From Savagea sp. (GTDB lineage Bacteria > Bacillota > Bacilli > Bacillales_A > Planococcaceae): 6,993 nucleotides of DNA. Positions 1 through 6,792 of this stretch are shown piece after piece. How positions within the stretch are numbered: the first letter of the stretch is position 1; every line of letters starts with the position of its first letter. The notes under the pieces were generated by a model, which saw only the letters and a program-made list of their open reading frames with translations, was not told where the DNA came from and ran no database searches. The position numbers and the translations under genes are program-made. The DNA is taken from assembly GCA_030147435.1 (NCBI GenBank), contig JASKZX010000045.1:1-6993 (forward strand), read 5' to 3'.

Positions 1-2
1 AA

Positions 3-338
3 ATTATGAAAACAAATCAACATCGATTATTCCAAACATTTATCTTAGAACACGATCACGATAACAATAGATACTTTTCATTCGCAGCAGCTTTCCGACC
101 AATCGGCGAAAGTAAATTTTTACCAATATATATTTGCAGAGAAGGAATCGTCGAAAAAATAGATCAAGCGACGCCTTCTAAACGTCGGGAAATGTTTACT
201 CAAATTTGCGAGGAGCTTGAACAACTACCGATTTCTTTAGAGGTCAAACATTCAAATGAATTCGCTGATGTTGATTTATTTTACCAATACGTCATTGGCA
301 TTTTACGTATGAATCGTTTACTTCCAAACTTATATTAA
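3..338 (+). CDS. DUF7147-like protein, 5' end cut off by the window
   Basis: Small soluble protein of unknown function, with at least 111 residues visible. The C-terminal half carries a PIYICREGI stretch and ends in FYQYVIGILRMNRLLPNLY. These resemble from memory a Bacillales family now called DUF7147, some members of which carry the doubtful name methylthioribose kinase; nothing kinase-like is visible here. Family members as I recall them are about 130 residues and begin some 20 residues before the region that aligns with KTNQHRL. The ATG at 6 is therefore probably an internal methionine, and the true start lies left of the window; the frame is open to the edge. There is no signal peptide or membrane segment. 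Its stop codon overlaps the stop of ylbG on the other strand. Family assignment is moderately sure; function is unknown. Confidence 0.6.
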   Translation: MMKTNQHRLFQTFILEHDHDNNRYFSFAAAFRPIGESKFLPIYICREGIVEKIDQATPSKRREMFTQICEELEQLPISLEVKHSNEFADVDLFYQYVIGILRMNRLLPNLY

Positions 339-607
339 GAATACTGTTTATAATCGTATTCTTTCGCCTTATCTCGATGAGCATTTTCATACGTTGTTGC
401 AACAAACGGACGTTGTGAGCGCTCAACTTTCTCTACAAAGGGAAGTTGAGCGACCGCTTCTATCGTCTCTTCATATTTCGCGCGGTCACAATAAACGATC
501 GCATACTTCATTTTTCGCGATACATAATGAACACTTCCATACGCTCGAAGTGCTTTTGCTTGTTTCACCTTATTTAAATGTACGATCATTCCTTGTCTTT
601 CAACCAC
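335..607 (-). CDS. ylbG: YlbG family protein (DUF2129)
   Basis: Small protein of 90 residues with no known biochemical role. The sequence features typical of the family are all present: RQGMIVHL near the N-terminus, then YGSVHYVSRKMKYAIVYC, then LPFVEKVERSQRPF and a charged tail ending AKEYDYKQYS. It appears soluble, with no membrane segment. In Bacillus it lies directly after ylbF and before rsmD and coaD; here a plus-strand gene separates it from ylbF, so it must use its own promoter. An ATG at 613 is in frame, but the only Shine-Dalgarno-like sequence (AAGAGGG, 614-620) touches it. The GTG at 607 has proper spacing and gives the 90-residue length, so GTG was chosen. The 3' end overlaps the convergent DUF7147-like gene by four bases. 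Confidence 0.88.
   Translation of the reverse strand: MVERQGMIVHLNKVKQAKALRAYGSVHYVSRKMKYAIVYCDRAKYEETIEAVAQLPFVEKVERSQRPFVATTYENAHRDKAKEYDYKQYS
337..363. terminator. Possible weak bidirectional terminator at a convergent junction
   Basis: AAGAATAC (337-344) pairs perfectly with GTATTCTT (356-363) around an 11-base loop. The left arm overlaps both stop codons of the convergent DUF7147-like and ylbG genes. The stem is AT-rich and the following T runs are short on both strands, so termination would be weak. No better terminator is visible between these genes. Confidence 0.3.
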
Positions 608-613
608 ATTCAT

Positions 614-620
614 CCCTCTT
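614..620 (-). promoter_or_regulatory. Ribosome binding site deciding the ylbG GTG start
   Basis: On the minus strand AAGAGGG sits six bases before the GTG at 607 but directly against the ATG at 613. The GAGG core is seven bases from the GTG, the usual distance in Bacillales, so translation more likely begins at GTG. The match to AAGGAGG is imperfect. Confidence 0.5.
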
Positions 621-671
621 TTCTTTATTTAACAATACCATAGATTGAAAAAAAACCGCAACTGAATGTAG

Positions 672-700
672 CTGACAGAGGAGTTTGTATCGACTATAAT
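672..700 (+). promoter_or_regulatory. Sigma-A promoter of the GDPD-like gene
   Basis: A -35 element CTGACA (672-677, five of six matches to TTGACA) and a perfect -10 TATAAT (695-700) are separated by exactly 17 bases. This is the strongest promoter in the window. Transcription would begin near 707, which places the upstream in-frame ATGs at 712 and 721 within the first 15 bases of the transcript and supports the later TTG start at 739. Confidence 0.78.
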
Positions 701-709
701 AGATAAGCA

Positions 710-724
710 TCATGATTATCATGA
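710..724. promoter_or_regulatory. 15-base perfect palindrome, candidate operator
   Basis: TCATGAT, one central T, then ATCATGA form a perfect 7-1-7 inverted repeat at about +4 to +18 of the predicted transcript, just before the ribosome binding site. A one-base loop cannot fold as an RNA hairpin, so a DNA-binding dimer is the more natural reading. The geometry is that of Fur, PerR and Zur boxes, and it matches the Fur 7-1-7 consensus TGATAATNATTATCA at 10 of 14 arm positions. No regulator gene is nearby, and chance is possible. Confidence 0.35.
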
Positions 725-733
725 AAGGGGAGG
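724..733 (+). promoter_or_regulatory. Ribosome binding site deciding a TTG start
   Basis: AAAGGGGAGG lies five bases before the in-frame TTG at 739. Neither upstream in-frame ATG (712, 721) has a Shine-Dalgarno sequence. The ATG at 734, directly after the site, is out of frame and stops after two codons. Confidence 0.65.
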
Positions 734-738
734 ATGTT

Positions 739-1581
739 TTGAATAAAAAAGCGAAACTTGCTTTAACAGTAGGGGTTGCTGGAGTTGCTGCTTGGGCAAC
801 ATCAAAAGCGTTTATTAAACCGAAAAAACGCCAACCTAAAAAGATTTTTGAAAAAAACCATCCATTTTTAACGATTCAAAATAAATATTTGGAACCTTTT
901 AGCGACCAACATTCAATGTTTATTCGTCTACAATTAACAAAAGATGAACAACTCGTCGCTATTTCTATGCATACAGATCCTCATTTGCGTATATCGGATA
1001 TGACTTGGGAAGAGCTAAAAAATGTATACTTTCAAAATGAAGATGTTGTTTTATTACAATCGTTGACAACTCACTATCCAGACGTAACATTTTTTGCACT
1101 CATTCAAGACGACCCGAACGCGTATGAAGGTAGTTTGATCCCTTCGAAATTATGGAACTTTTTAGCTGAAAATGAATTGACCGACCGCTTTATCATTGCG
1201 AGTCGTCATGAAGAACAAATTGACCGATTTAATTTATATGCCCAACATGCTGTTGCATTAGCGGCGAGTGAAAATGATATGTTAAAAGCATTTGCAACTT
1301 ATACAAGTGCCTTTGGACATTTTTATAAACCGACTGTCGATGTTTTTTGTCTTCCTGAGAAGATTGGTTTTTTACCAATTATCTCATCAGGTTTCATCAA
1401 TTTTTTACACGACTTAAATATCCGTGTGTTTTATGATGCGACTTCATCTTCAAATGAATTGTTAGAGAAACGACTAGGATTAAACTTCGATGGCTTTCTA
1501 TTAAAAGATCACAATCAAAAAGAACTCGTGGAACAATATATTGAACAAAAGAGTTCCACTAATAATGAAAAAGAGATATAA
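739..1581 (+). CDS. Membrane-anchored, degenerate glycerophosphodiester phosphodiesterase-like protein
   Basis: Protein of 280 residues from the TTG start. Residues 6-24 form a hydrophobic, alanine-rich segment followed by a basic stretch (KPKKRQPKK), giving either a membrane anchor or an uncleaved signal. Residues about 36-267 follow the order of the GDPD TIM barrel: QLTKDEQLVAI, then MTWEELKNV, then LTDRFIIAS, and finally a strand like LGLNFDGFLLKD where active enzymes have a G-V-D-G-I-I-T-D-like end. The catalytic signatures are gone. There is no HRG or ENT motif, the metal-binding E-x-D before QLTKD reads F-x-R, the His-Asp pair is absent, and the E-x-K strand reads A-x-Q. It is probably not an active phosphodiesterase; a structural, binding or regulatory role is inference. 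It has its own promoter and terminator, so it is monocistronic. The fold assignment is good and the function unknown. Confidence 0.72.
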   Translation: MNKKAKLALTVGVAGVAAWATSKAFIKPKKRQPKKIFEKNHPFLTIQNKYLEPFSDQHSMFIRLQLTKDEQLVAISMHTDPHLRISDMTWEELKNVYFQNEDVVLLQSLTTHYPDVTFFALIQDDPNAYEGSLIPSKLWNFLAENELTDRFIIASRHEEQIDRFNLYAQHAVALAASENDMLKAFATYTSAFGHFYKPTVDVFCLPEKIGFLPIISSGFINFLHDLNIRVFYDATSSSNELLEKRLGLNFDGFLLKDHNQKELVEQYIEQKSSTNNEKEI

Positions 1582-1610
1582 CAAATGAAGATAAACGAAT
1601 CTCTAAACAA

Positions 1611-1648
1611 AAAAGACACTTGAATGACGAAACATTCAAGTGTCTTTT
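1611..1648. terminator. Bidirectional terminator between the GDPD-like gene and ylbF
   Basis: A perfect 16-base-pair stem (1611-1626 with 1633-1648) encloses the six-base loop ACGAAA. On the plus strand it ends in TTTT; on the minus strand the stem ends in TTTT and continues TTGTTTAG, a better U tract. It serves the two genes that converge here and isolates ylbF from ylbG. Confidence 0.88.
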
Positions 1649-1659
1649 CACTTCATTTA

Positions 1660-2115
1660 TTACGCAGAGCAATTGCAAGCTCCGCCGATGCTACATCCTC
1701 CTGCATCACAACTTTGAACGGAAGATTGTTGGAAAAATGGATTTCCACTATCTACTTTCACTGCTGGCGATACAGCAGCTGCAATTTTTACCGTTATTTC
1801 ATCTAACAACAGCTGCATCTCTTCTTCTGCTCGTTGAAAACGAGCAATTTTCTCCTCTTTATCTAATTGACGTTTCTGTTCTCGAATCTCTTTCATCACC
1901 GTGTGAAAATCCGGATGATAATGACCGAATCGTTGCACTTCCTCGTAACGTTCTTTCATTTGTACGAATTGGTCAATTTTATCTTGCAACTTTTCATCTC
2001 GTTCAATAGCTAGTTTTGCTTGTTTATATTCATAAAATAAGGTCGATTGACGAATCATTTGAGATAACTCATCGATATGATCTAGTCGCTCAACCCATTC
2101 ATCTGTCATATACAT
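1660..2115 (-). CDS. ricF (ylbF): YlbF/RicF, subunit of the Ric (YmcA-YlbF-YaaT) complex
   Basis: Protein of 151 residues, matching the usual length of about 150. The Com_YlbF helical domain covers residues about 10-112 and contains the hallmark EEVQRFGHYHPDFH (58-71), KEIREQKRQLD and a predicted coiled, charged helix up to DEIT. GNPFF (124-128) precedes a cysteine-rich tail with Cys136, Cys141, Cys147 and Cys149. In B. subtilis RicF joins RicA and RicT, the complex carries two [4Fe-4S] clusters with RicF cysteines as ligands, and it acts with RNase Y in operon mRNA maturation, affecting competence, sporulation and biofilm formation. The intact cysteines suggest the same here. An open frame extends upstream to 2208, but AGGAG eight bases before the ATG at 2115 decides the start. 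RicA and RicT genes are not in the window. Confidence 0.93.
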   Translation of the reverse strand: MYMTDEWVERLDHIDELSQMIRQSTLFYEYKQAKLAIERDEKLQDKIDQFVQMKERYEEVQRFGHYHPDFHTVMKEIREQKRQLDKEEKIARFQRAEEEMQLLLDEITVKIAAAVSPAVKVDSGNPFFQQSSVQSCDAGGCSIGGACNCSA

Positions 2116-2123
2116 AATTATCA

Positions 2124-2129
2124 CTCCTC
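2124..2129 (-). promoter_or_regulatory. Ribosome binding site deciding the ylbF start
   Basis: GAGGAG on the minus strand lies eight bases before the ATG at 2115 and fourteen before the next in-frame ATG at 2109. It rules out the upstream ATGs at 2208 and 2163, which have no such site. Confidence 0.75.
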
Positions 2130-2134
2130 GAGTA

Positions 2135-2143
2135 ATTATAACA
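2135..2143 (-). promoter_or_regulatory. Candidate extended -10 promoter of ylbF
   Basis: The minus strand reads TGTTATAAT, a perfect TATAAT with the TG extension, but no -35 element at 16-18 bases is recognisable. Transcription would start near 2128, right at the ribosome binding site, giving an unusually short leader of about 13 bases. It lies back to back with the permease promoter. Confidence 0.45.
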
Positions 2144-2156
2144 AAGTGAGAGGAGT

Positions 2157-2185
2157 AAGACATTTTTTTCGTTTTTCGGTATAAT
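2157..2185 (+). promoter_or_regulatory. Sigma-A promoter of the AI-2E family permease
   Basis: AAGACA (2157-2162, four of six matches to TTGACA) and a perfect TATAAT (2180-2185) are 17 bases apart, with a T-rich spacer. Transcription would start near 2192, leaving a leader of about 19 bases that contains the ribosome binding site AAAGGAGG at 2197-2204. Confidence 0.6.
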
Positions 2186-2210
2186 GACGATAACAGAAAG
2201 GAGGACACCT

Positions 2211-3278
2211 ATGCCAAAAGTGAAACAGTGGTTGACGAAAAGAAATATTTTAATAACACTAAGCCTTATTCTTTTCGCCGTCGCACTTTATTTTATCGTA
2301 CCCGTATCCGTTCCCATTATTTTAGCACTGTTATTCGCTTTAATGGTCGAACCTCTCGTACGTTGGACGATGCAACGCTTAAAGATCAGTCGGAAATTAT
2401 CCGTTATTTCTGTATACATCGTTGTCCTTGGATTTTTAGTCGTTTCTTTATACTATATTATGAATACAGTAATTGGGAAGCTGATTCATTGGGCGAAAGA
2501 AGCACCGAGCTATTTAAACCGAATGATCGGTAGTTGGAACGACTTTCAAACAAATTTATTCCAAATGACCGATAGTCTTCCGAAAGAGTTTGTCAATGCA
2601 GTACAAGACGAATTTGATCATATTATTTTATCTTTTAGAGACTCTCTCGTCCAACTTTTAAATTACGACAAAATTTTAGCACTTGCTGCAGACATCCCGA
2701 GCTTTCTTGTAAGCTTCCTCGTCTTTTTAATCGCTCTATTTTTATTCATGTTAGAGTTACCGAAAGTCAAACATTTTTTCTTTAAACATTTAACAGAAAA
2801 AACAGCAAGTCGTGTTCAATTTATGTCTAATCAATTGAAGCAAGTGTCTCTCGGCTTTTTAAAAGCTCAATTGTTTGTTAGTATTATTATTTTTATCGTT
2901 GCTCTGATCGGATTGTTATTAATCGTTCCAAAATACGCACTCGTCATGGCGCTTGTTATTTGGATCATCGATTTAGTTCCTATCTTAGGCTCTATTATTA
3001 TTCTCGGGCCTTGGTCGATTTATGCTTTTATTGCAGGAGATACAGCACTAGGAACAAAACTTGCAATTTTAGCAATTATTTTACTTATTATTCGACGAAC
3101 AGTCGAACCAAAAGTGATGGGATCACAAATCGGACTTTCCCCATTACCGACATTAATTGCGATGTTTATCGGATTAAAATTATTCGGCTTCCTCGGTCTC
3201 ATTATCGGACCTTTATTAGTCATTATGTATACAACAGCAAAAGAAGCCGGACTGATCAACATTCAATTCAAAATCTAG
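2211..3278 (+). CDS. AI-2E family (UPF0118) transporter, YtvI-like
   Basis: Polytopic membrane protein of 355 residues, the usual length for the family. Hydrophobic segments lie at about 13-30, 33-50, 63-84, 162-183, 219-239, 243-275, 283-297 and 311-340, with a long soluble stretch at about 90-155 between the third and fourth. That pattern, DLVPILGS (254-261), EPKVMGSQIGLSPL (299-312) and GFLGLIIGP (326-334) are typical of the AI-2E/PerM family. Members have been linked to autoinducer-2 export or sodium/proton exchange, but most have no proven substrate. The closest Bacillus relatives seem to be YtvI-type proteins; this does not show that the organism sporulates. The ATG at 2211 follows AAAGGAGG by six bases, so the in-frame ATG at 2184 is rejected. 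It has its own promoter and ends before a shared terminator. Confidence 0.85.
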   Translation: MPKVKQWLTKRNILITLSLILFAVALYFIVPVSVPIILALLFALMVEPLVRWTMQRLKISRKLSVISVYIVVLGFLVVSLYYIMNTVIGKLIHWAKEAPSYLNRMIGSWNDFQTNLFQMTDSLPKEFVNAVQDEFDHIILSFRDSLVQLLNYDKILALAADIPSFLVSFLVFLIALFLFMLELPKVKHFFFKHLTEKTASRVQFMSNQLKQVSLGFLKAQLFVSIIIFIVALIGLLLIVPKYALVMALVIWIIDLVPILGSIIILGPWSIYAFIAGDTALGTKLAILAIILLIIRRTVEPKVMGSQIGLSPLPTLIAMFIGLKLFGFLGLIIGPLLVIMYTTAKEAGLINIQFKI

Positions 3279-3300
3279 CTTGTCCATCATCTACACAAAA

Positions 3301-3335
3301 TAAAACCCAGCAATAAGTATCATTGCTGGGTTTTA
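3301..3335. terminator. Bidirectional terminator between the permease and pycA
   Basis: A perfect 14-base-pair stem (3301-3314 with 3322-3335) closes the seven-base loop AAGTATC. A GC-rich centre (CCCAGC with GCTGGG) is flanked by four A-T pairs, giving TTTT on each strand. It lies between the converging stops at 3278 and 3344. Confidence 0.9.
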
Positions 3336-3343
3336 CTGTTGAA

Positions 3344-6300
3344 TTAATCTTCAAGCTCGACTAATAAATCACCTGGTGCAATCGTATCTCCTGCTTCTAC
3401 ATGGACCGCTTTGACGACTCCATCGTACGGTGCTTGAATCGTCGTTTCCATCTTCATCGCTTCTGTAATGAGTAAATGTTCTCCACGACGAACTTTGTTT
3501 CCTGGTGATGTTGCCACTTGTAAAACTGTTCCTGGCATTGTCGCTGCAATATGCGCGCTATTTCCTTTTTCAGCTTTTGGACGTCCTCCACCATCGATTT
3601 CTGCTGTCATATCTTGAATGACGACTTCACGTGGTTGTCCATTTAATTCGAAGTAAATAATACGTGTACCATCAGAGCGTGGTTCACCGATATTTTCAAG
3701 TTTGACAATTAATGTTTTTCCTTGTTGAATCTCTACTTCGATTTCTTCACCTAAACGCATTCCATAAAGGAACTCTGGTGTTTCAATGACTGAAACATCA
3801 CCGAACTGTTGATACGTCTCTAAATATTCTTCAAAGACTTTCGGATAAAGGGCATGAGATAAAACATCTTGTTTCGTAATATCACGTTCTGTAATTTTAT
3901 CTTCTAACTCTTTTTCAATTTCATCGAAGTCTACCGGATCGAGCAATTCTCCTGGACGAACAGTAATCGCTTCACGGTCTTTTAAGATGACACGTTGTAA
4001 CTCCTCTGGGAAGCCTCCGTGCGGTTGGCCCAGATATCCTTGGAACATTTCAATCACTGAATCTGGGAAGTCTAACGTTTCTCCACGTTCGATCACTGTA
4101 CGCTCATCTAAGTCGTTCTGAACCATAAAGAGTGCCATATCTCCAACAACTTTTGAAGATGGTGTTACTTTTACGATATCGCCGAACATTAAGTTCACAC
4201 GTGAATACATTTCTTTTACTTCTTCCCAACGCTCTCCGAGTCCGACTGCCCGTGCTTGTTGTTGTAAGTTTGAATATTGTCCTCCTGGCATTTCGTGTAC
4301 ATACACTTCTGAATGAGGACTATTCATACCGCTTTCGAAGTGCTGGTAATATTTACGCACATCTTCCCAATAATAAGAAAGCTTCTCCATCGCTTCAATA
4401 TCTCCACGCAATTGACGATCACTATATTGCAATGCGTAATACAATGAGTTTGATGACGGTTGAGATGTAAGACCTGCCATAGAACCAAGAGCTGTATCAA
4501 CGATATCAACGCCTGCTTCAATTGCACGTGTATACATATAAACACCGTTACCACTCGTATCGTGTGAGTGTAAGTGAATTGGAATATCTACTGTCTCTTT
4601 TAACTCAGAAATTAAACGATATGCTGCTTCAGGTTTTAATAACCCTGCCATATCTTTAATTCCTAAAATATGTGCTCCGGCTGCTTCTAATTCTTTCGCC
4701 ATATCTTTATAGTATTGAACACTATATTTTTGACGTTCTGGATTTAAAATATCTCCTGTGTAAGCGATCGTTGCTTCCGCTATCTTTCCTGCATCACGCG
4801 CTGCATCAATTGCTACTTCCATTCCTTTGATCCAGTTTAAGCTATCGAAAATACGGAAGACGTCAATACCCGATGCTGCTGATTCTTTTACGAATTCACG
4901 GATGACATTGTCTGGATAGTTTTTATATCCAACCGCGTTCGCTCCACGTAAAAGCATTTGGAACAATACATTCGGAATTTGTTCGCGTAAACGCTCAAGT
5001 CGTTGCCACGGATTTTCTTTTAAGAAACGGTAAGCAACGTCAAATGTTGCTCCTCCCCACATTTCATAAGAGAACATATCCGGCATGAGACGCGCTGTTT
5101 CTGAAGCAATATTTGTCATGTCCGATGTACGTACACGCGTTGCAAGAAGTGACTGATGGGCATCTCGGAATGTCGTATCTGTCAACAATACGTCATCTTG
5201 TTCTTTTACCCATTCAACGAGTCCTTCTGGTCCACGTTCATCTAAAATTTGTTTCGTTCCTCGTTTTGGCGGAATATCTAAATTTACTTTTGGTTTACGA
5301 CGGTGAGCAAAGATCGGTTTGGAATCGCTTCCAATCTCCGGGAAACCATTGACGATGACATTTCCTAAATAGTTTAAGATCTTCGTTCCACGGTCTTGAC
5401 GTGTCTCAAGCTCAAACAGTTCAGGAGATGCATCAATAAATCCTGTATCGTAATCTCCGACTAAGAAATCTGGATGTTTTACGACATTGATTAAAAATGG
5501 AATATTCGTTTTAATTCCTCGAATACGGAACTCTTCTAAGTTACGGTACATCTTTTTCGCCGCTTCACGGAATGTTAATCCCCACGTAGACACTTTAACG
5601 AGTAAGGAGTCGTAGTGTGGTGTAATGACCGCTCCTTGGAAACCGTTTCCTGCGTCTAATCGAACACCAAACCCTCCACCTGAACGATAAACACTTAACT
5701 TCCCTGTATCTGGCATGAAATCATTCAATGGATCTTCTGTCGTTACACGTGATTGAATCGCATAACCGAAAAGTGGTACTTCATCTTGTGCAGGAATGTT
5801 GATAACATCACCATGTAAGCGCTCACCATTTGCGATATGAAGTTGTGCATGTACAATGTCAATTCCCGTCACCATTTCAGTAATTGTATGTTCTACTTGA
5901 ATACGAGGGTTCACCTCAATGAAATAGAACTTTCCTTCTGAAACGAGGAATTCTACTGTACCTGCGTTCACATACTCAATTTTCTCCATTAATTGAACTG
6001 CTGAATTACAAATCGCATCTCGCAAATCTTCTTCTAATGCAATTGCTGGTGCGATCTCTACAACTTTTTGGTGACGACGTTGAATCGAACAGTCTCGTTC
6101 GTATAAGTGAACGACATCGCCATGCTCATCTGCTAAAATTTGTACTTCAATATGTTTTGGATTTAACACAAATTTTTCTACGTATACTTCATCATTACCG
6201 AAAGCAGATTTCGCTTCTGATTTCGCTCGATCATACGCTTCTCGCACTTCATCAGCAGATTCAACGACACGCATTCCACGTCCGCCGCCTCCGAGTGATG

Positions 6301-6790
6301 CTTTAATAATGATCGGATACCCATGCTCTTTACCAAATGCTTCAACTTCTTCTACCGATGTCACCGGTCCATCTGTTCCCGGAATGACTGGTATCCCTGC
6401 ATTGATAGCGGTTTCACGAGCACGAACTTTATCCCCGAACATCTCTAAATGCTTCGATGTCGGACCGATAAAGATAATTCCTTCTTCTTCTAAACGACGA
6501 GCAAACTCTATATTTTCTGCGAGGAACCCATAACCTGGATGAATCGCGTCTGCTCCACTTCGTTTTGCAATATCGATAATCCCTTCGATATCTAAGTAAG
6601 CGTCGATCGGTTTCTTACCTTCTCCCACTAGGTAAGACTCGTCTGCTTTGTAGCGGTGGTATGAGCCGCGATCTTCTTCTGAATAAATCCCTACCGTTTT
6701 AATCCCCAATTCGACACATGCGCGGAAAATACGAATTGCAATTTCCCCACGGTTTGCAACTAACACTTTTTGAATTCGTTGTTCACTCAT
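3344..6790 (-). CDS. pycA: Pyruvate carboxylase, complete
   Basis: Biotin enzyme that converts pyruvate, bicarbonate and ATP to oxaloacetate, refilling the citric acid cycle in the cytoplasm. The 1148 residues equal the length of B. subtilis PycA. Order: biotin carboxylase domain (about 1-455) with HPGYGFLAEN (84-93), glycine loop KASLGGGGRGM (163-173), RDCSIQRRHQK (232-242) and FIEVNPRIQVEHT (290-302); carboxyltransferase barrel (about 530-800) with DTTFRDAHQSLLATR (538-552), the carboxylated lysine Lys712 in GIKDMAGLL, and metal ligands His741 and His743 in HLHSHDTSGN; the allosteric/tetramerisation linker; and the biotin carrier domain with AMKM (1111-1114), biotin on Lys1113. All key residues are present, so it should be active as a tetramer, probably acetyl-CoA dependent. 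An ATG at 6796 is also in frame, but AAAAGGAG is nine bases from the ATG at 6790 and only three from the other. It lies two bases after the ftsW stop, suggesting coupled translation. Confidence 0.98.
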   Translation of the reverse strand: MSEQRIQKVLVANRGEIAIRIFRACVELGIKTVGIYSEEDRGSYHRYKADESYLVGEGKKPIDAYLDIEGIIDIAKRSGADAIHPGYGFLAENIEFARRLEEEGIIFIGPTSKHLEMFGDKVRARETAINAGIPVIPGTDGPVTSVEEVEAFGKEHGYPIIIKASLGGGGRGMRVVESADEVREAYDRAKSEAKSAFGNDEVYVEKFVLNPKHIEVQILADEHGDVVHLYERDCSIQRRHQKVVEIAPAIALEEDLRDAICNSAVQLMEKIEYVNAGTVEFLVSEGKFYFIEVNPRIQVEHTITEMVTGIDIVHAQLHIANGERLHGDVINIPAQDEVPLFGYAIQSRVTTEDPLNDFMPDTGKLSVYRSGGGFGVRLDAGNGFQGAVITPHYDSLLVKVSTWGLTFREAAKKMYRNLEEFRIRGIKTNIPFLINVVKHPDFLVGDYDTGFIDASPELFELETRQDRGTKILNYLGNVIVNGFPEIGSDSKPIFAHRRKPKVNLDIPPKRGTKQILDERGPEGLVEWVKEQDDVLLTDTTFRDAHQSLLATRVRTSDMTNIASETARLMPDMFSYEMWGGATFDVAYRFLKENPWQRLERLREQIPNVLFQMLLRGANAVGYKNYPDNVIREFVKESAASGIDVFRIFDSLNWIKGMEVAIDAARDAGKIAEATIAYTGDILNPERQKYSVQYYKDMAKELEAAGAHILGIKDMAGLLKPEAAYRLISELKETVDIPIHLHSHDTSGNGVYMYTRAIEAGVDIVDTALGSMAGLTSQPSSNSLYYALQYSDRQLRGDIEAMEKLSYYWEDVRKYYQHFESGMNSPHSEVYVHEMPGGQYSNLQQQARAVGLGERWEEVKEMYSRVNLMFGDIVKVTPSSKVVGDMALFMVQNDLDERTVIERGETLDFPDSVIEMFQGYLGQPHGGFPEELQRVILKDREAITVRPGELLDPVDFDEIEKELEDKITERDITKQDVLSHALYPKVFEEYLETYQQFGDVSVIETPEFLYGMRLGEEIEVEIQQGKTLIVKLENIGEPRSDGTRIIYFELNGQPREVVIQDMTAEIDGGGRPKAEKGNSAHIAATMPGTVLQVATSPGNKVRRGEHLLITEAMKMETTIQAPYDGVVKAVHVEAGDTIAPGDLLVELED

Positions 6791-6792
6791 GT

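Noticed and set aside
6..338. Naming the first gene methylthioribose kinase
   Set aside because: That name has been attached to similar small proteins, but about 130 residues is far too short for such a kinase and no kinase motif is visible.
394..648. Plus-strand open frame of 84 codons
   Set aside because: It lies antisense to ylbG, has no ribosome binding site, and its composition is that of a reverse-strand shadow.
614..671. Sigma-A promoter for ylbG on the minus strand
   Set aside because: TATTGT with an upstream TTGCGG at 18 bases is the best candidate, but it matches too poorly to list as a feature.
712..738. N-terminal extension of the GDPD-like protein from the ATG at 712 or 721
   Set aside because: These ATGs are within about 15 bases of the predicted transcription start and lack ribosome binding sites; the TTG at 739 has one.
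1620..2009. Plus-strand open frame of 129 codons
   Set aside because: It is antisense to the well-supported ylbF, starts inside the terminator stem, and has no ribosome binding site or recognisable domain.
2960..3316. Plus-strand open frame of 118 codons within and past the permease gene
   Set aside because: It is out of frame with a clear membrane protein gene, runs into the terminator stem, and has an improbable Ser/Thr/Arg/Tyr-rich composition.
4132..4470. Plus-strand open frame of 112 codons within pycA
   Set aside because: It is antisense to an intact, highly conserved enzyme with no initiation signals; a shadow, as are the shorter frames at 5113-5352, 6037-6306 and 6309-6533.
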